From positions 1-64,000 of the forward strand of contig MKJV01000070.1 of the NCBI GenBank assembly GCA_001942185.1: a DNA stretch of 64,000 bases, written 5' to 3'. The translations under genes and the position numbers were made by a program. This document shows, in pieces, positions 27,063 through 36,904 of this stretch. The stretch is from Pseudonocardia sp. CNS-004 (GTDB lineage Bacteria > Actinomycetota > Actinomycetes > Mycobacteriales > Pseudonocardiaceae). The notes beneath the pieces were generated by a model that searched no databases, was not told the DNA's origin, and was given only the letters and a program-made list of their open reading frames with translations. The first letter of the stretch is position 1. Each line of letters begins with the position of its first letter.

Positions 27063-28578
27063 TCACGGGCGGCGCGGAGCGACCAGGGTGCGGGCGTCGA
27101 GGTGGCCGAAGGGCGCGGCGTCGCCGCCCCAGCTCGCGGCGCGGCGTTCGGCCGCGCGGCGCCGGCCCGCGGTGAGCAGGCCGGCGAGCTCCGTGACACG
27201 CGTGGCGTGCCCGGACGCGCGTTGCCGCGCGTAGTCGGCCGCCGAGTTCTTGCTGACCATGAACGCCCAGTCGCTCGACAGGGCGAGCAGCGCCTCGGTG
27301 GCGAGCGTGTCGCGGAGCGGGTCGCGCGCGAACCCCGGAGCCACCGCGCCGAGCAGCGCCTTCTGCACCTCGTCCTGCTGCGCCACCAGATCGGCGACCT
27401 GCGGGCCTGCCCAGACGCGCCAGTCCTTGCCCGACCCCCACGACGACGGCGGCAGCGCCACCGGCGGGCCGACCAGCCCGGCGGCCGCGGCGCCCTGCAG
27501 CGTCGTGACCCGCACGCCGGCATCGGGGAGGCGCGCAGCACCGCCTCCAGCCACGCCGGGCCTTCGTGCCACCAGTGCCCGAACAGCTCCGTGTCGAACG
27601 CCGCGACGGTGAGGGCGGGCCGGCCCAGCCGCTGCCGGCGCGCGACGAGGCGCTCGCGCACCACGCGCACGAAGTCCGCGGCGTCCCTGGCGACGGCCGC
27701 GGCGGCGCGCTCGGGGTCGTAGGGCCGTTTGGCCTCGGGCGGCACCCGCCGCCCCGTCACCCGCGCCGGCTTGAGCCCGGACGCGTGGTCGTAGGTGTGG
27801 AAATCGCGGTAGTCGCGGCCGCCCGGGTAGCCCGACCGCGGCGACCAGACCCGGTAGGTCACCTCGAGGTCGCGGCCGAACGCGAGCACGTCCGATGCGC
27901 CGACGGGGCGGGCGAGCGCGGTGTCGCCGTGCAGCGCCGGGCCGTCCACGAGGAAGCGCTGCACCCCGGCCGCGGCGTACCCGCGTTCCATGCCGGGCGC
28001 GTAGCCGCACTCGGGCGCCAGATCCCGGCCGGCCGGGCCCCGAGCCGGACGGTCGTGTCGGTGAGCCCCGCCTCCAGCGCGAACGTGCGGACGTCGGGCT
28101 GCAGTAGCGGGCCGAACGCGTGCGTCGCCGGCCCGCCGAGCAGCTCGAGCGCCCCGATGCCGGACAGCGAGCGCAGCAGGGGTGACGCGCCGTGGCGCCA
28201 GTCGCGCTCGAACAGCCCGATCGCGGCCGTCGCGGCCCGGTGTTCCCGCGCGGCGAGCTCGGGTTGCCGGGGAGCGGCAGCGTGTGCGCGCAGCAGCCAG
28301 CCGCCGAGCCAGTCGTGCACGCCGCGCAGGCAGTGCGGGTCGTCGAGCTGGGCGGCCAGCACCGGTGTGACGCCGAGCGTGAGCAGCTCCCGCCCGCCCT
28401 CCTCGGCGAGCCGCTGCACGAGGTCGAGGACGGGCAGGTACGCCTGCGCCCAGGACTGGTAGAGCCACTCCTCCCCGACGGGCCACCGCCCGTGGTGCGC
28501 GAGCCAGGGCAGGTGGCTGTGCAGCACGAGGCAGAACGTGCCTACGGGTGCGGTGGCCGCGGATGTCAGCAAAGCCAC
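27063..28578 (-). CDS. GH57 1,4-alpha-glucan branching enzyme (Rv3031-like), frameshifted
   Basis: About 505 residues. GH57 motifs in order: LVLHSHLPWLAHHGRWPVGE, a WAPECGYAPG segment (nucleophile Glu near residue 190), AFDTELFGHWWHEGP (acid/base Asp near residue 329) and LSSDWAFMVSKNSAADYA. One-base losses near 28018 and 27532 break the frame within and after the Glu motif; both are repaired by a single base. Rv3031-type enzymes branch the glucan chain of methylglucose lipopolysaccharide. Start is uncertain: GTG 28578 lies within an inverted repeat and inside the end of the methyltransferase gene; TTG 28572 is an alternative. Confidence 0.88.
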
Positions 28579-28620
28579 TTTCCTGTCACCTCGCGTCCTG
28601 AAAGTGGCCTTGCTGACATC
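28562..28620. repeat. 59-bp inverted repeat at a gene junction
   Basis: Arms of 21 bases (28562-28582 and 28600-28620) pair at 20 positions around a 17-base loop; the arm begins GATGTCAGCAA and ends CCACTTTC. It encodes the last residues of the methyltransferase and the first residues of the GH57 enzyme. No homologous tail is expected in either family, so the repeat looks inserted exactly at the junction without breaking either gene. Confidence 0.75.
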
Positions 28621-29366
28621 GGGGAGCGGGCGAACACCAGCAGATCCAGGCTCGCGTCCACCCCCTCGTGGCGGAGCTCGAAGTCCGCCGCCGCCACCGA
28701 CTCGACGTCCGCCCTCAGCCCGGCGGGCCACTCGCCGCCGCGGAGGGCCACCGCCACCTGGGCGTCGACGAGCGAGCCGCCGTGCAGAGCGTCGAGCTCG
28801 CGCAGCCGGGGCCCGTGGTGCAGCCCGTGGACCTCGACGTCGGCGAAGCCCGCGTCCCGGACGATGCCGCCGAGCTCCGCGGCGGACAGCTCCCGGGTGT
28901 GGAACGGGTTGAGCGGGGTGTCGCGGCCGGGGGAGAACGTGAGGCGGTTGGGCGTGGACAGCATCAGCTCCCCACCGGGGCGCAGCACCCGCAGGCATTC
29001 GCGCAGGAACCGCTCCTGGTCCCACAGGTGTTCGAGCACCTGCAGCGACACGACGGCGTCACAGCCGCCGTCGCGCACCGGCAGCGCGACGAGGTTCGCC
29101 CGTGCGACGCCGGCGCGCGGGTAGCGGCGTGCGACGTGGGCCGCCGTGAGCGGGTCGAGCTCCAGCGCGAGAACCGCGGCGGCCACCTGCGCCAGCATCC
29201 CCGCGCCGTACCCCTCGCCACAGCCGGCCTCCAGCACCCGCGCGCCGGTGCACCGATCCCGCAGCGCGGTGTAGACGGCCTCGTGCCGCCGGAACCAGTA
29301 GTTCTCCTCCGGGACGCCCGGCACCGTGCGTTCGCCGGTGAGGGGCAGCGCCGCGTCGGGGCTCAT
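28566..29366 (-). CDS. SAM-dependent methyltransferase (Rv3030-like)
   Basis: 266 residues. Motif [21 protein letters not shown], acidic end of strand 2 (LALELDP), [20 protein letters not shown] and [19 protein letters not shown]. The Rv3030 family is proposed to methylate the polysaccharide of methylglucose lipopolysaccharide. ATG 29366 overlaps the stop of the YnfA-like gene (ATGA). The C-terminal residues after VFARSP come from an inverted repeat. Next gene on the strand is the GH57 enzyme, overlapping by about a dozen bases. Confidence 0.88.
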   Translation of the reverse strand: MSPDAALPLTGERTVPGVPEENYWFRRHEAVYTALRDRCTGARVLEAGCGEGYGAGMLAQVAAAVLALELDPLTAAHVARRYPRAGVARANLVALPVRDGGCDAVVSLQVLEHLWDQERFLRECLRVLRPGGELMLSTPNRLTFSPGRDTPLNPFHTRELSAAELGGIVRDAGFADVEVHGLHHGPRLRELDALHGGSLVDAQVAVALRGGEWPAGLRADVESVAAADFELRHEGVDASLDLLVFARSPMSARPLSGREVTGKWLC

Positions 29367-29698
29367 GCGGGGCGCGGGGCGTACATGATCACGGCGACGC
29401 CCGCGAGGCAGATCACCGCGCCGACGAGGTCGAAGCGGTCGGGCCGGAACCCGTCGAGCAGCACGCCCCACAGCAGCGAGCCAGCCACGAAGACGCCCCC
29501 GTACGCGGCGAGGATCCGCCCGAAGTGCGGGTCCGGTTGCAGGGTCGCGACGAATCCGTACGCGCCGAGTGCGAGCACACCGGCCCCGATCCAGAGGAGG
29601 CCGCGGTGTTCCCGCACACCCTGCCAGATCAGCCACGCCCCGCCGATCTCGGCGAGCGCGGCCAGGACGAACAGGGCGACGGAGCGTGCAACGGTCAC
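29363..29698 (-). CDS. YnfA/UPF0060 family membrane protein
   Basis: 111 residues, four membrane helices, with the UPF0060 pattern [40 protein letters not shown] and [18 protein letters not shown], resembling small multidrug-resistance-like carriers. Transport role unproven. It is coupled by ATGA overlap to the Rv3030-like methyltransferase, heading that operon. GTG start at 29698. Confidence 0.9.
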   Translation of the reverse strand: MTVARSVALFVLAALAEIGGAWLIWQGVREHRGLLWIGAGVLALGAYGFVATLQPDPHFGRILAAYGGVFVAGSLLWGVLLDGFRPDRFDLVGAVICLAGVAVIMYAPRPA

Positions 29699-29716
29699 GC
29701 CGGAAACATAGGCGGC

Positions 29717-32433
29717 CTACCGCCCGCCGAGAGCGGGGAACCGGGCCAGCTCGACGCGCGAGCTGATGCCGAGCTTCTGGAACACCTTCCGCAGGTGGTA
29801 GTCGATGGTGCGGGTGCTGAGGAACAGCTGGGCGGCGATCTCGCGGTTGGTGGCGCCGTTCCCCGCGGCCTCGGCGATGCGCAGTTCCTGGGGGGTGAGC
29901 GCGGCGAGCGCGTCGGCGGCGCCGTCGCTGGTGGTCTCGCCGGTGGCGCGAAGCTCGTCGCGGGCGCGGTCGGCCCACGCCGTGGCCCCGAGGCCGGTGA
30001 ACGTCTCACACGCGGCCCGCAGGAGGGTGCGAGCGTCGGAACGGCGGCGGAGCCTGCGCAGGTGCTCGCCGAACAGCAGCTGGGTGCGGGCGAGCTCCAG
30101 CGGTTCCTCGCCCGCGGGGTGCAGCCCCAGTGCGCGACGGAACGCGGCCTCGGCGTCGCCGGTGCCACTCAGCGCCGCGCAGCGGGCGGCGACCGCGCGC
30201 AGCTCGGGCGAGCCGCTCGCCTCGGCCCACGCGGTGAACTGCCGGAGCGGTTCGGCCGCGAGCGCGGGACGGTCGATGCGGTGCGCCGCCTCCACGAGAT
30301 CGGGCACGCTCTGGAGCACGATCCCCGGGTGCGGCGTGCCGGGGGCGTCCACCGGGCGGAGGTGCACGAGCGCCTGTTCGGCCCGCCCGGCGGCCAGGTC
30401 GAGCAGGCCGAGTGCGCGGCGGGCCTGCGCGGTGGTGGCGACGAGGCCACGACCCGCGGTCGCGGCGAGCACGTGCTCAGCGAGCTGCCGCGCGTCCGCG
30501 TCGCGCCCCTCCAGCGCCGCGAGCACGGCGAGCGTGCTTCGGTACCAGTGGCCGAGATTGGGCTGCGCGGTCTCGACGGCGTGCAGGTCGCCTTCGTCGG
30601 CGTACGCCCGGGCCGCGCGGAACCGCCCGGCGGCCATCTCGTCGACGACGACGTACTCGAGCACCCAGGCCAGGGTGCCGGTGGCGCCGGTCGCCCTCGC
30701 GCGGGCCATCGCCCTGCGCCGGAGCCAGCGTCCGCGCGGGCGGTCGCCGAGGCCGAAGAACATCCCGCCGGCCCAGCAGAGCCTGCCCGGATCGGTCAGC
30801 CCCTCGATCGTGGCGGCGTCGTCGTCGGTGAGCCCGCTCGGGGCGCCGCGGCGGACCCGGGTGACGGCGCGGGCGAGGCGCAGGAGCGCCGGTGCGGGTC
30901 CGTCGCCGGTGAGCGGGAGGCGTTCGACGAGCTCGGACATGTCCCGCCACGCCGTGGTGTCGCCTGCGTGGTAGCCGGCGTCGCCGAGGAGCATCAGCAG
31001 CTCGATCGCCGCGGCCGGGCCGCCGTCCACGGTGTGCGGCAGCACCGGCCGCAGCAGCCGCAGCGCATCGGCCGGGCTGCCCGTGCGGAGCTCGATCAGC
31101 GCCCGGAGCACGGCGAGGTCGGTGCGGACGCGGGGCGACGGTGTCGTCGCCTCGGCGCGTTCGGCGAGGTCGAGGCGCTCGACGGCGCGCGCTGCGTCGC
31201 CGCCCCGCCAGTACGCCGACGCCGCGGCGACGAGCCTGCGGGCCTGGTCGGCGCCCGGACGGCTCAGCCGGGCCGCCTTGTCGAGCGCCGCGGCCGCCGC
31301 GGGGCCCGCGCGGCGGAGGGTGCGTTCGGCGAGCGTTCGAGCTCGGCGGCCACCGTGTCGTCCGGTCCGTCGGCCGCCTGGCGAGGTGCCACACCCTGCG
31401 GTCCTGCTCGCCGGGCTCGTGCGCGAGCGAGGTGCCACACCCTGCGGTCCTGCTCGCCGGGCTCGTGCGCGAGCGCGGCGGCGAGTGCCCGGTGGGCGGC
31501 GCGCCGTTCGGCGGGTGCCGCGGCGTGGTAGACGGCCGACCGGACGAGCGGATGCCGGAACGCGATGGTCGGGCCGTCCACGACGAGCTGGGCGGGCAGG
31601 TCCTCGGGCGCCGGCTGGCCGAGCGCCCGGTTCAGGACGTCGCGACGCCCGGTGCCGTCGGACGCGGCCAGCAGGAGCAGCCGCCGGGCGGCGCCCACGG
31701 GTGGCAGGTGGGAGAGGAACGCGTCCTGCAGCCGCTCGACGAGGGGTAGCGGCTCGCCCGCCGGCAGGCCGGCCGGGAGTTCCCTGAGCGCGAGCGGGTT
31801 GCCGGCGGCGGTGCGCAGGAGGAGCTCGTCGTCGGCGGGTGCGCTGCCGCGTTCCCGCAGCACCAGCCGCGCGGCCGCCCGGTCGAGCCCGGTGAGCGGG
31901 AGCTCCGGGAGCCCGGCGAAGACGCCGTCCGCCGACTCGTCCGAGCGGGCCGCGACGACGAGCGCGATCGGTTCGGCCGCCAGCCTGCGTGCGGTGAAGG
32001 CGAGCGCGTCGAGCGACGGCCGGTCGGCCCAGTGCGCGTCGTCCACCAGGCACAGCAGCGGCCCGTGCCGGGCGGCGTCGCCGAGGAGCGTGAGGGTGGC
32101 CAGCGCGACGAGGAACCGGTCCGGCACGGCGGTGCGGGAGCGTCCGAACACGGCGTCGAGCGCGTCGGCCTGCGCAGGGGGCAGCTCGTGCACCGCGTGC
32201 AGGAGAGGCAGCAGCAGGCGGTGCAGCGTGGCGTGGCCCAGGTCCTGCTCGGGCTGGACCCCGGCCGTGCGCAGGACCTGCATCCCGGCCGCCTGCCCGG
32301 CGGCGTACTCGAGCAACGCGGACTTGCCGATGCCCGGCTCACCGCGCAGCACCACGGCCGCGCCCGTGCCCTCCCGGGCCTGCGCGAGGAGCGCGTCGAT
32401 GCGGGCCCGCTCGCCCTCCCGCCCGTGCAGCAC
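29717..32433 (-). CDS. LAL-family ATP-binding LuxR regulator, frameshifted
   Basis: About 905 residues. N-terminal STAND/AAA ATPase: Walker A LRGEPGIGKSALLEYA, Walker B LLCLVDDAHWADRPSLD. A long TPR-like helical middle follows, then a C-terminal LuxR HTH (LTPQELRIAEAAGNGATNRE, then RTIDYHLRKVFQKL). An exact 46-bp tandem repeat (31381-31472) interrupts the region after VWHLA, and one base seems lost near 31340 (ELERSAERTL is expected). LAL proteins typically activate secondary-metabolite or catabolic genes. It is divergent from the membrane protein and SDR genes, which are its likely targets. Confidence 0.85.
31381..31472. repeat. 46-bp tandem duplication inside the LAL gene
   Basis: Identical 46-base units at 31381-31426 and 31427-31472 (starting GCGAGGTGCCACACCCTGCG). 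The size is not a multiple of three; in the long frame it adds about 15 residues after WHLAR that are not expected from the family. Could be a real slippage event or an assembly artefact. Confidence 0.85.
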
Positions 32434-32542
32434 GTCCGGAGGCTATCGGCCCGGTGACGGGACTGGCGACTTCGCCGATTCGGCGGGGTGCGTTCGTCCC
32501 TAGCGTCGTCACCAGCGAAAACGGCATCCCAAGGAGGTAGCC

Positions 32543-33247
32543 ATGATCACCGAGAGTTCCCGGGGCCGCAAGGGGTACCGCGCCGACGCCGGTCCGCCGC
32601 TCGTCGTCCTCGCCGCCGTGTCGACCGGCCTGCTGCTGGCCGGGTTGATCACGAGCACCGTGCTCGCCGGAACGACGTTCCCCTCGCCGTTCGACGCGGC
32701 AGGCACCGTGGAGGCCTATTTCCGCGAGCAGTCGGCGGCCGTCGCCGTCACCGCGTTCGCCACCTTCGCGTCCGCCGTGCCGCTGGCGATCTACGCCGCC
32801 ACCGTGTCGGCCCGCCTGCACAACCTGGGCATCCGCAACCCGGGCGCCACGATCGCGCTGGTCGGCGGGGTGGTGGCCGCCGCGTTCCTCGGCCTCTCGG
32901 GGATGCTCAGCTGGACCCTGTCCCGCCCGGCGACCGCGGGCGATCCCGCGGTCGTGCACGCGCTGCAGGCCCTCACGTTCATGACCGGCGGTCCCGGGCA
33001 CGTCGTGATGCTGGGACTGCTGGTGGCGGGCATCGCGGTGCCCGGGTTGCTGGCCGGCCTGCTGCCCCGCCGGTTCGCGCTCGCGGGCCTGGTCATCGCC
33101 GCCGTGTCTGAGCTGGCGACGTTCTCGCTGCTGTTCGACGCCGCCATCCCGCTCGTGCCGGTCGGCCGGTTCGGCGGGCTGATCTGGTTGATCGCCGCCG
33201 CGGTGCTGCTGCCCCGGCGTCGTGGCCGGGCGGGAGCGCGGTCGTGA
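32543..33247 (+). CDS. Polytopic membrane protein of unknown function
   Basis: 234 residues with about six membrane segments (for example VVLAAVSTGLLLAGLITSTV, VMLGLLVAGIAVPGLLAGLL and LIWLIAAAVLLP) and a basic C-terminus. Nothing catalytic is visible. Very strong ribosome site (AAGGAGGTAGCC) before ATG 32543. Coupled to the SDR gene (GTGA overlap) and divergent from the LAL regulator, whose start is about 110 bases away. It may handle the SDR substrate or product at the membrane. Confidence 0.75.
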   Translation: MITESSRGRKGYRADAGPPLVVLAAVSTGLLLAGLITSTVLAGTTFPSPFDAAGTVEAYFREQSAAVAVTAFATFASAVPLAIYAATVSARLHNLGIRNPGATIALVGGVVAAAFLGLSGMLSWTLSRPATAGDPAVVHALQALTFMTGGPGHVVMLGLLVAGIAVPGLLAGLLPRRFALAGLVIAAVSELATFSLLFDAAIPLVPVGRFGGLIWLIAAAVLLPRRRGRAGARS

Positions 33248-34023
33248 ACGGGATGCTGGACGGGCGGGTGGCCGTCGTCACCGGGGCCACCAGCGGGATC
33301 GGCGCCGCCATCTCGCACGCGCTGAGCGCCGCCGGGGCCAGGGTCGTGCTGGCCGCTCGTGACGAGCACGCGTTGCAGGCGCTCGCCGCGGACATCACCG
33401 GGAGGGGCGGCAGTGCTGTGGCCGTACCCACCGACGTCGGCTACCCCGAGTCGGTGTGCCGGCTGGTCGAGCAGACGCTGGGTGCGCACGGCAGGCTCGA
33501 CATCGCCGTCAACAACGCCGCGGACGGCGGGCACCGCCCGGCACCGCTCGCCGACGTCCCGATCGGCGACTTCGACCGCGCGATCGCGATCAGCCTCCGC
33601 GGGGTGTTCCTGGCGATGAAGTACGAGATCCCCGCGATGCTGCGCGGGGGAGGCGGTGCGATCGTCAACACGGCGTCGACGGCGGCGGGCCGTCCCGTCG
33701 GCGGGCTCGCGGGCTACGTCGCCGCCAAGTCCGCGGTGATCGGCCTGACCCGGACGGCCGCACTGGACTACGCCGCGGACGGGGTCCGGATCAACGCCCT
33801 CGCGCCCGGACCGGTCCTGAGCGGGGGGCTGCAGGACGCCGGGCCGCAGGCGCAGCGCGCCGTCGCCGCGTCACTGCCCGTGCGGCGGCTCGGGCGCCCC
33901 GAGGACGTCGCGGCGGCCGCGGTCTGGCTCTGCGGGCCGGACGCGTCGTTCGTCACCGGGACGACCCTCACCGTGGACGGCGGCCTGCTCGCCGGCATGC
34001 CGACGTTCGCCCGGCCCGCATGA
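33244..34023 (+). CDS. Short-chain dehydrogenase/reductase
   Basis: 259 residues, classical SDR: cofactor motif VVTGATSGIGAAISHAL, NNAADGG segment (NNAG position), catalytic Ser in IVNTASTAA, Tyr/Lys in LAGYVAAKSAVIGL and C-terminal TGTTLTVDGG. Basic residues after the second strand (VVLAARDEHA) suit NADP or NAD equally. GTG 33244 overlaps the upstream stop. Substrate unknown; presumably controlled by the neighbouring LAL protein. Confidence 0.9.
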   Translation: MNGMLDGRVAVVTGATSGIGAAISHALSAAGARVVLAARDEHALQALAADITGRGGSAVAVPTDVGYPESVCRLVEQTLGAHGRLDIAVNNAADGGHRPAPLADVPIGDFDRAIAISLRGVFLAMKYEIPAMLRGGGGAIVNTASTAAGRPVGGLAGYVAAKSAVIGLTRTAALDYAADGVRINALAPGPVLSGGLQDAGPQAQRAVAASLPVRRLGRPEDVAAAAVWLCGPDASFVTGTTLTVDGGLLAGMPTFARPA

Positions 34024-34048
34024 CATCGCGCGGGCGAGCACCGGCCGC

Positions 34049-34423
34049 TCAGCCCGCCGGGGGGCGCGGCGCGCCGCGGACGGACAGCACGCCACCCACG
34101 TCGTGCATGAGCCACGCCAGGATCGTGGTGTCGTCGAGCGTGAGCGGGACCCGTGGGCCCTGCCAGCCCAGCAGCGCGGTCGGGCGGGTCCGCAGCGCGT
34201 CCCGCAGCGTCGCCGCGAGCTCGGGGGTGGCCCGCACGGTGATGCCGGCGTGGCTGACCTCCTCGCCCACCGGGACGCCGTCCGTGGCGTCCGGGCCCGT
34301 GCGCAGGACGTACCCGCAACCCTGGCGGTCGTCGTAACCCGTGACGATCATCCGCGCCGCCGGGGAAGGTCCGGGGCGACCGTCGAGGTGCAGCGTGACC
34401 GTCCACGATCCCCACAGTGCCAC
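34049..34423 (-). CDS. Hypothetical protein (124 aa)
   Basis: 124 residues, GTG start at 34423, no signal peptide or membrane segment. It starts MALWGSWTVTLHLDGRPGPS and contains a tryptophan-rich C-terminal part (LLGWQGPRV, ILAWLMHDVGG). Codon use is normal for the window, which supports a real gene. I do not recognise the family. Convergent with the SDR gene, 25 bases apart. Confidence 0.55.
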   Translation of the reverse strand: MALWGSWTVTLHLDGRPGPSPAARMIVTGYDDRQGCGYVLRTGPDATDGVPVGEEVSHAGITVRATPELAATLRDALRTRPTALLGWQGPRVPLTLDDTTILAWLMHDVGGVLSVRGAPRPPAG

Positions 34424-34624
34424 CGCCGGCCGTGATCGGGTCGGCGGGGCGGGGGCGCGCGGGTCGGGCCGGTACTGACATGCGCGCTCCGCGGGTCGGG
34501 GTGGCAGGACAGTACCCGCAGGGCGCCGCGTGCGTGAGTGGTGCCTGCCGTGTTTCGCCCGTCGGCGCTCCTTCCCGCGGCCGGACGGGTCAGCGGCGCG
34601 CGTCAGCGGCGCACGGCGCAGGGA

Positions 34625-34765
34625 TCAGCGGCGGCGCAGGCGCGCCAGGAAGCCGCGGGCGCGTTCGCGGTTGCGCGGGTCGGCGGCCATCCGCCGGCCC
34701 TGGTCGGTGAGGCGTCGCCCCTGCGGGCTGTTGAGGAATGTGCGGATTCGTCGCAGAAGTGACAT
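34625..34765 (-). CDS. Small basic protein (46 aa)
   Basis: ATG at 34765 preceded by GGGAGG (very close spacing). 46 residues beginning MSLLRRIRTFLNSPQGRRLT and ending with an arginine-rich tail (FLARLRRR). Seventeen arginines and a balanced amphipathic pattern suggest a nucleic-acid- or membrane-associated peptide; short proteins with an SPQGRRL segment are common in actinobacteria. Function unknown. It is divergent from etfB. Confidence 0.5.
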   Translation of the reverse strand: MSLLRRIRTFLNSPQGRRLTDQGRRMAADPRNRERARGFLARLRRR

Positions 34766-34995
34766 ACCTCCCTGCTACCCGCTGATGCGCCTGCTCACGC
34801 AAGCGGGTGAGGAGTCTCACCTGCGGGACGTTTGCCGCTCCGCTACCCGCTGGTAACAATGGCCCGAACCGGGCATCCGTCGCGCCGGAACCATCCGGTG
34901 GTGGCATTGTCGGCATGGCATTGTCGGCGGGGATGCCGAGCGCCCCACAGGCCAATCGCGGCTCGTCCGCACCGGCAGGAGGTCGAAGAGGTCCG

Positions 34996-35784
34996 ATGAA
35001 CATCGTCGTGCTGGTCAAGCAGGTGCCCGATTCGAACTCGGAGCGGAAACTCCGGGCCGACGGCACGTTGGACCGTGACGCCGCCGATGTCGTGCTGGAC
35101 GAGAGCAGCCAGCAGGCGGTGGAGGCGGCGTTGCGGTTGAAGGAGGCCCAGGCCGGTGGGGATGCCGTGGTCACGGTGTTGACCATGGGCCCGGATCAGG
35201 CCACGGACTCGATCCGCAAGGCGCTCGCGATGGGTGCCGACGCCGCGGTCCACCTGTCGGACGAGGCGATCGCCGGGTCCGACGCGGTGCAGACCGCGCG
35301 GGCGCTGGCGACGGCGATCGGCACGGTCGAGGGTGTCGACCTGGTGGTGGCCGGCAACGAGGCGTCCGACGGGCGGGTCGGTGCGGTGCCGGCGATGGTG
35401 GCCGAGGTGCTCGGGCTGCCGGCGTTGACGCACGCCCGGGAGGTCACCGTGGAGGGTTCGACGGTGACCGTCACGCGGCAGACCGACGACGGGGTCACCA
35501 CGCTGACCGCTCAGCTGCCTGCGGTGGTGTCGGTGGGCGAGAAGATCGGCGAGCCGCGGTACCCGTCGTTCAAGGGGATCATGGCGGCGAAGAAGAAGCC
35601 GGTCTCCACGCTGTCGGTGGCGGACGCGGGGATCGACGCGTCCGAGGTCGGGCTGGCGGCCGCGCTGACCACGGTGACCTCGGCGCAGGCGAAGCCGCCG
35701 AGGAGCGCCGGCGAGAAGGTCACCGACGAGGGTGACGGCGGTCAGAAGATCGCCGCGTACCTGGTGTCGCAGAAGCTCATCTGA
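34996..35784 (+). CDS. etfB: Electron transfer flavoprotein beta subunit
   Basis: 262 residues: NIVVLVKQVPDSNSERKLRA at the N-terminus, DLVVAGNEASDGRVGAVPAM (the AMP/adenine-binding region) and the ETF-beta signature EPRYPSFKGIMAAKKKPVST. Pairs with EtfA to carry electrons from acyl-CoA dehydrogenases to the ETF:quinone oxidoreductase. ATG at 34996 is preceded by AAGAGGTCCG. Same position as fixA (Rv3029c) in M. tuberculosis. Upstream 34766-34995 holds the promoter region and no further gene. Confidence 0.95.
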   Translation: MNIVVLVKQVPDSNSERKLRADGTLDRDAADVVLDESSQQAVEAALRLKEAQAGGDAVVTVLTMGPDQATDSIRKALAMGADAAVHLSDEAIAGSDAVQTARALATAIGTVEGVDLVVAGNEASDGRVGAVPAMVAEVLGLPALTHAREVTVEGSTVTVTRQTDDGVTTLTAQLPAVVSVGEKIGEPRYPSFKGIMAAKKKPVSTLSVADAGIDASEVGLAAALTTVTSAQAKPPRSAGEKVTDEGDGGQKIAAYLVSQKLI

Positions 35785-35817
35785 GTCCGGTCCGACGAGA
35801 AGGAGTGAGGCAAGCTC

Positions 35818-36760
35818 ATGGCTGAGGTGCTGGTCCTCGTCGACCACGTCGAGGGTGAGATCAAGAAGAGCACGTTCGAGCTGCTGACGGCGGCGCGCAC
35901 GCTGGGCGAGCCGTCCGCGGTGGTGGTCGGCCCGGCCGGTACGGCGGGGAAGCTGGCCGACGGGCTGAAGGAGTACGGCGCGGCGAAGATCTACGTCGCG
36001 GAGACCGATTCGGACGAGTTCCTCTCGCCCGAGGTCGGGGTGCTGTCGGCGTTGGTGGGGTCGACCGACCCGGCGGCGGTGTTGATCTCGCTGTCGGCGG
36101 ACGGCAGGGAGATCGCGGGCCGGGTGGCGGTGCGCACCGGCTCCGGTCTGCTGGCCGACGTGGTCGCCGTGTCGACCGACGGCGTCACGCACGCGGTGTT
36201 CGGCGGGGCCTACATCGCGGAGGCGAGGTCCACCGGCCCCCACCCGGTGATCACGTTGCGGCCCAGCTCGGTGGAGCCGGAGCCGCTCCCGGCGCGGGCG
36301 CGAGGAGACCGTCGAGGTGCCCGCGGTCGGCCGGTCGGCCACCGTGGTGTCGCGGGAGCCGGTCGTCGGCGGTGACCGTCCGGAGCTGACCGAGGCGTCG
36401 GTGGTGGTCTCCGGTGGCCGTGGTGTGGGGTCCGCGGAGGACTTCGCGCTGGTCGAGGCGCTGGCCGACTCGCTGGGTGCCGCGGTGGGCGCGTCGCGGG
36501 CCGCGGTCGACTCGGGGTACTACCCGCACCAGTTCCAGGTGGGGCAGACCGGTAAGACGGTGGCGCCGCAGCTGTACATCGCGCTCGGCATCTCGGGGGC
36601 GATCCAGCACCGGGCGGGCATGCAGTCCTCGAAGACGATCATCGCGGTGAACAAGGACCCGGAGGCCCCGATCTTCGAGATCGCGGACTACGGCGTGGTG
36701 GGCGACCTGTTCAAGGTCGCGCCCCAGCTGAAGGACGAGGTCGCCAAGCGCAAGGGCTGA
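35818..36760 (+). CDS. etfA: Electron transfer flavoprotein alpha subunit, frameshifted
   Basis: About 314 residues. N-terminal domain [21 protein letters not shown]-terminal FAD domain with [40 protein letters not shown] and [14 protein letters not shown], then [11 protein letters not shown]. One base lost near 36295 in a GC run in the variable linker splits it. AAGGAG precedes the ATG; the gene follows etfB by 33 bases. A good rho-independent-like hairpin follows at 36775. Confidence 0.93.
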
Positions 36761-36774
36761 CCCGCGCACGACCC

Positions 36775-36807
36775 GCGTGCCCCGGGCGGTGTTCCGCCCG
36801 GGCACGC
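36775..36807 (+). terminator. Terminator hairpin after etfA
   Basis: GCGTGCCCCGGGCGG and CCGCCCGGGCACGC pair with one bulged C around a TGTT loop, starting 15 bases after the etfA stop. No U-run follows, as is usual in very GC-rich actinobacteria. Confidence 0.7.
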
Positions 36808-36904
36808 GTATGTCCACCGATCGCAGCGCTGTTCATCCCCCTGCCACTCGATCGTTCATGCATTCGGGGGGCTGCTGTTGCTTGCGGCCCGTACCAAGAC
36901 CCGC

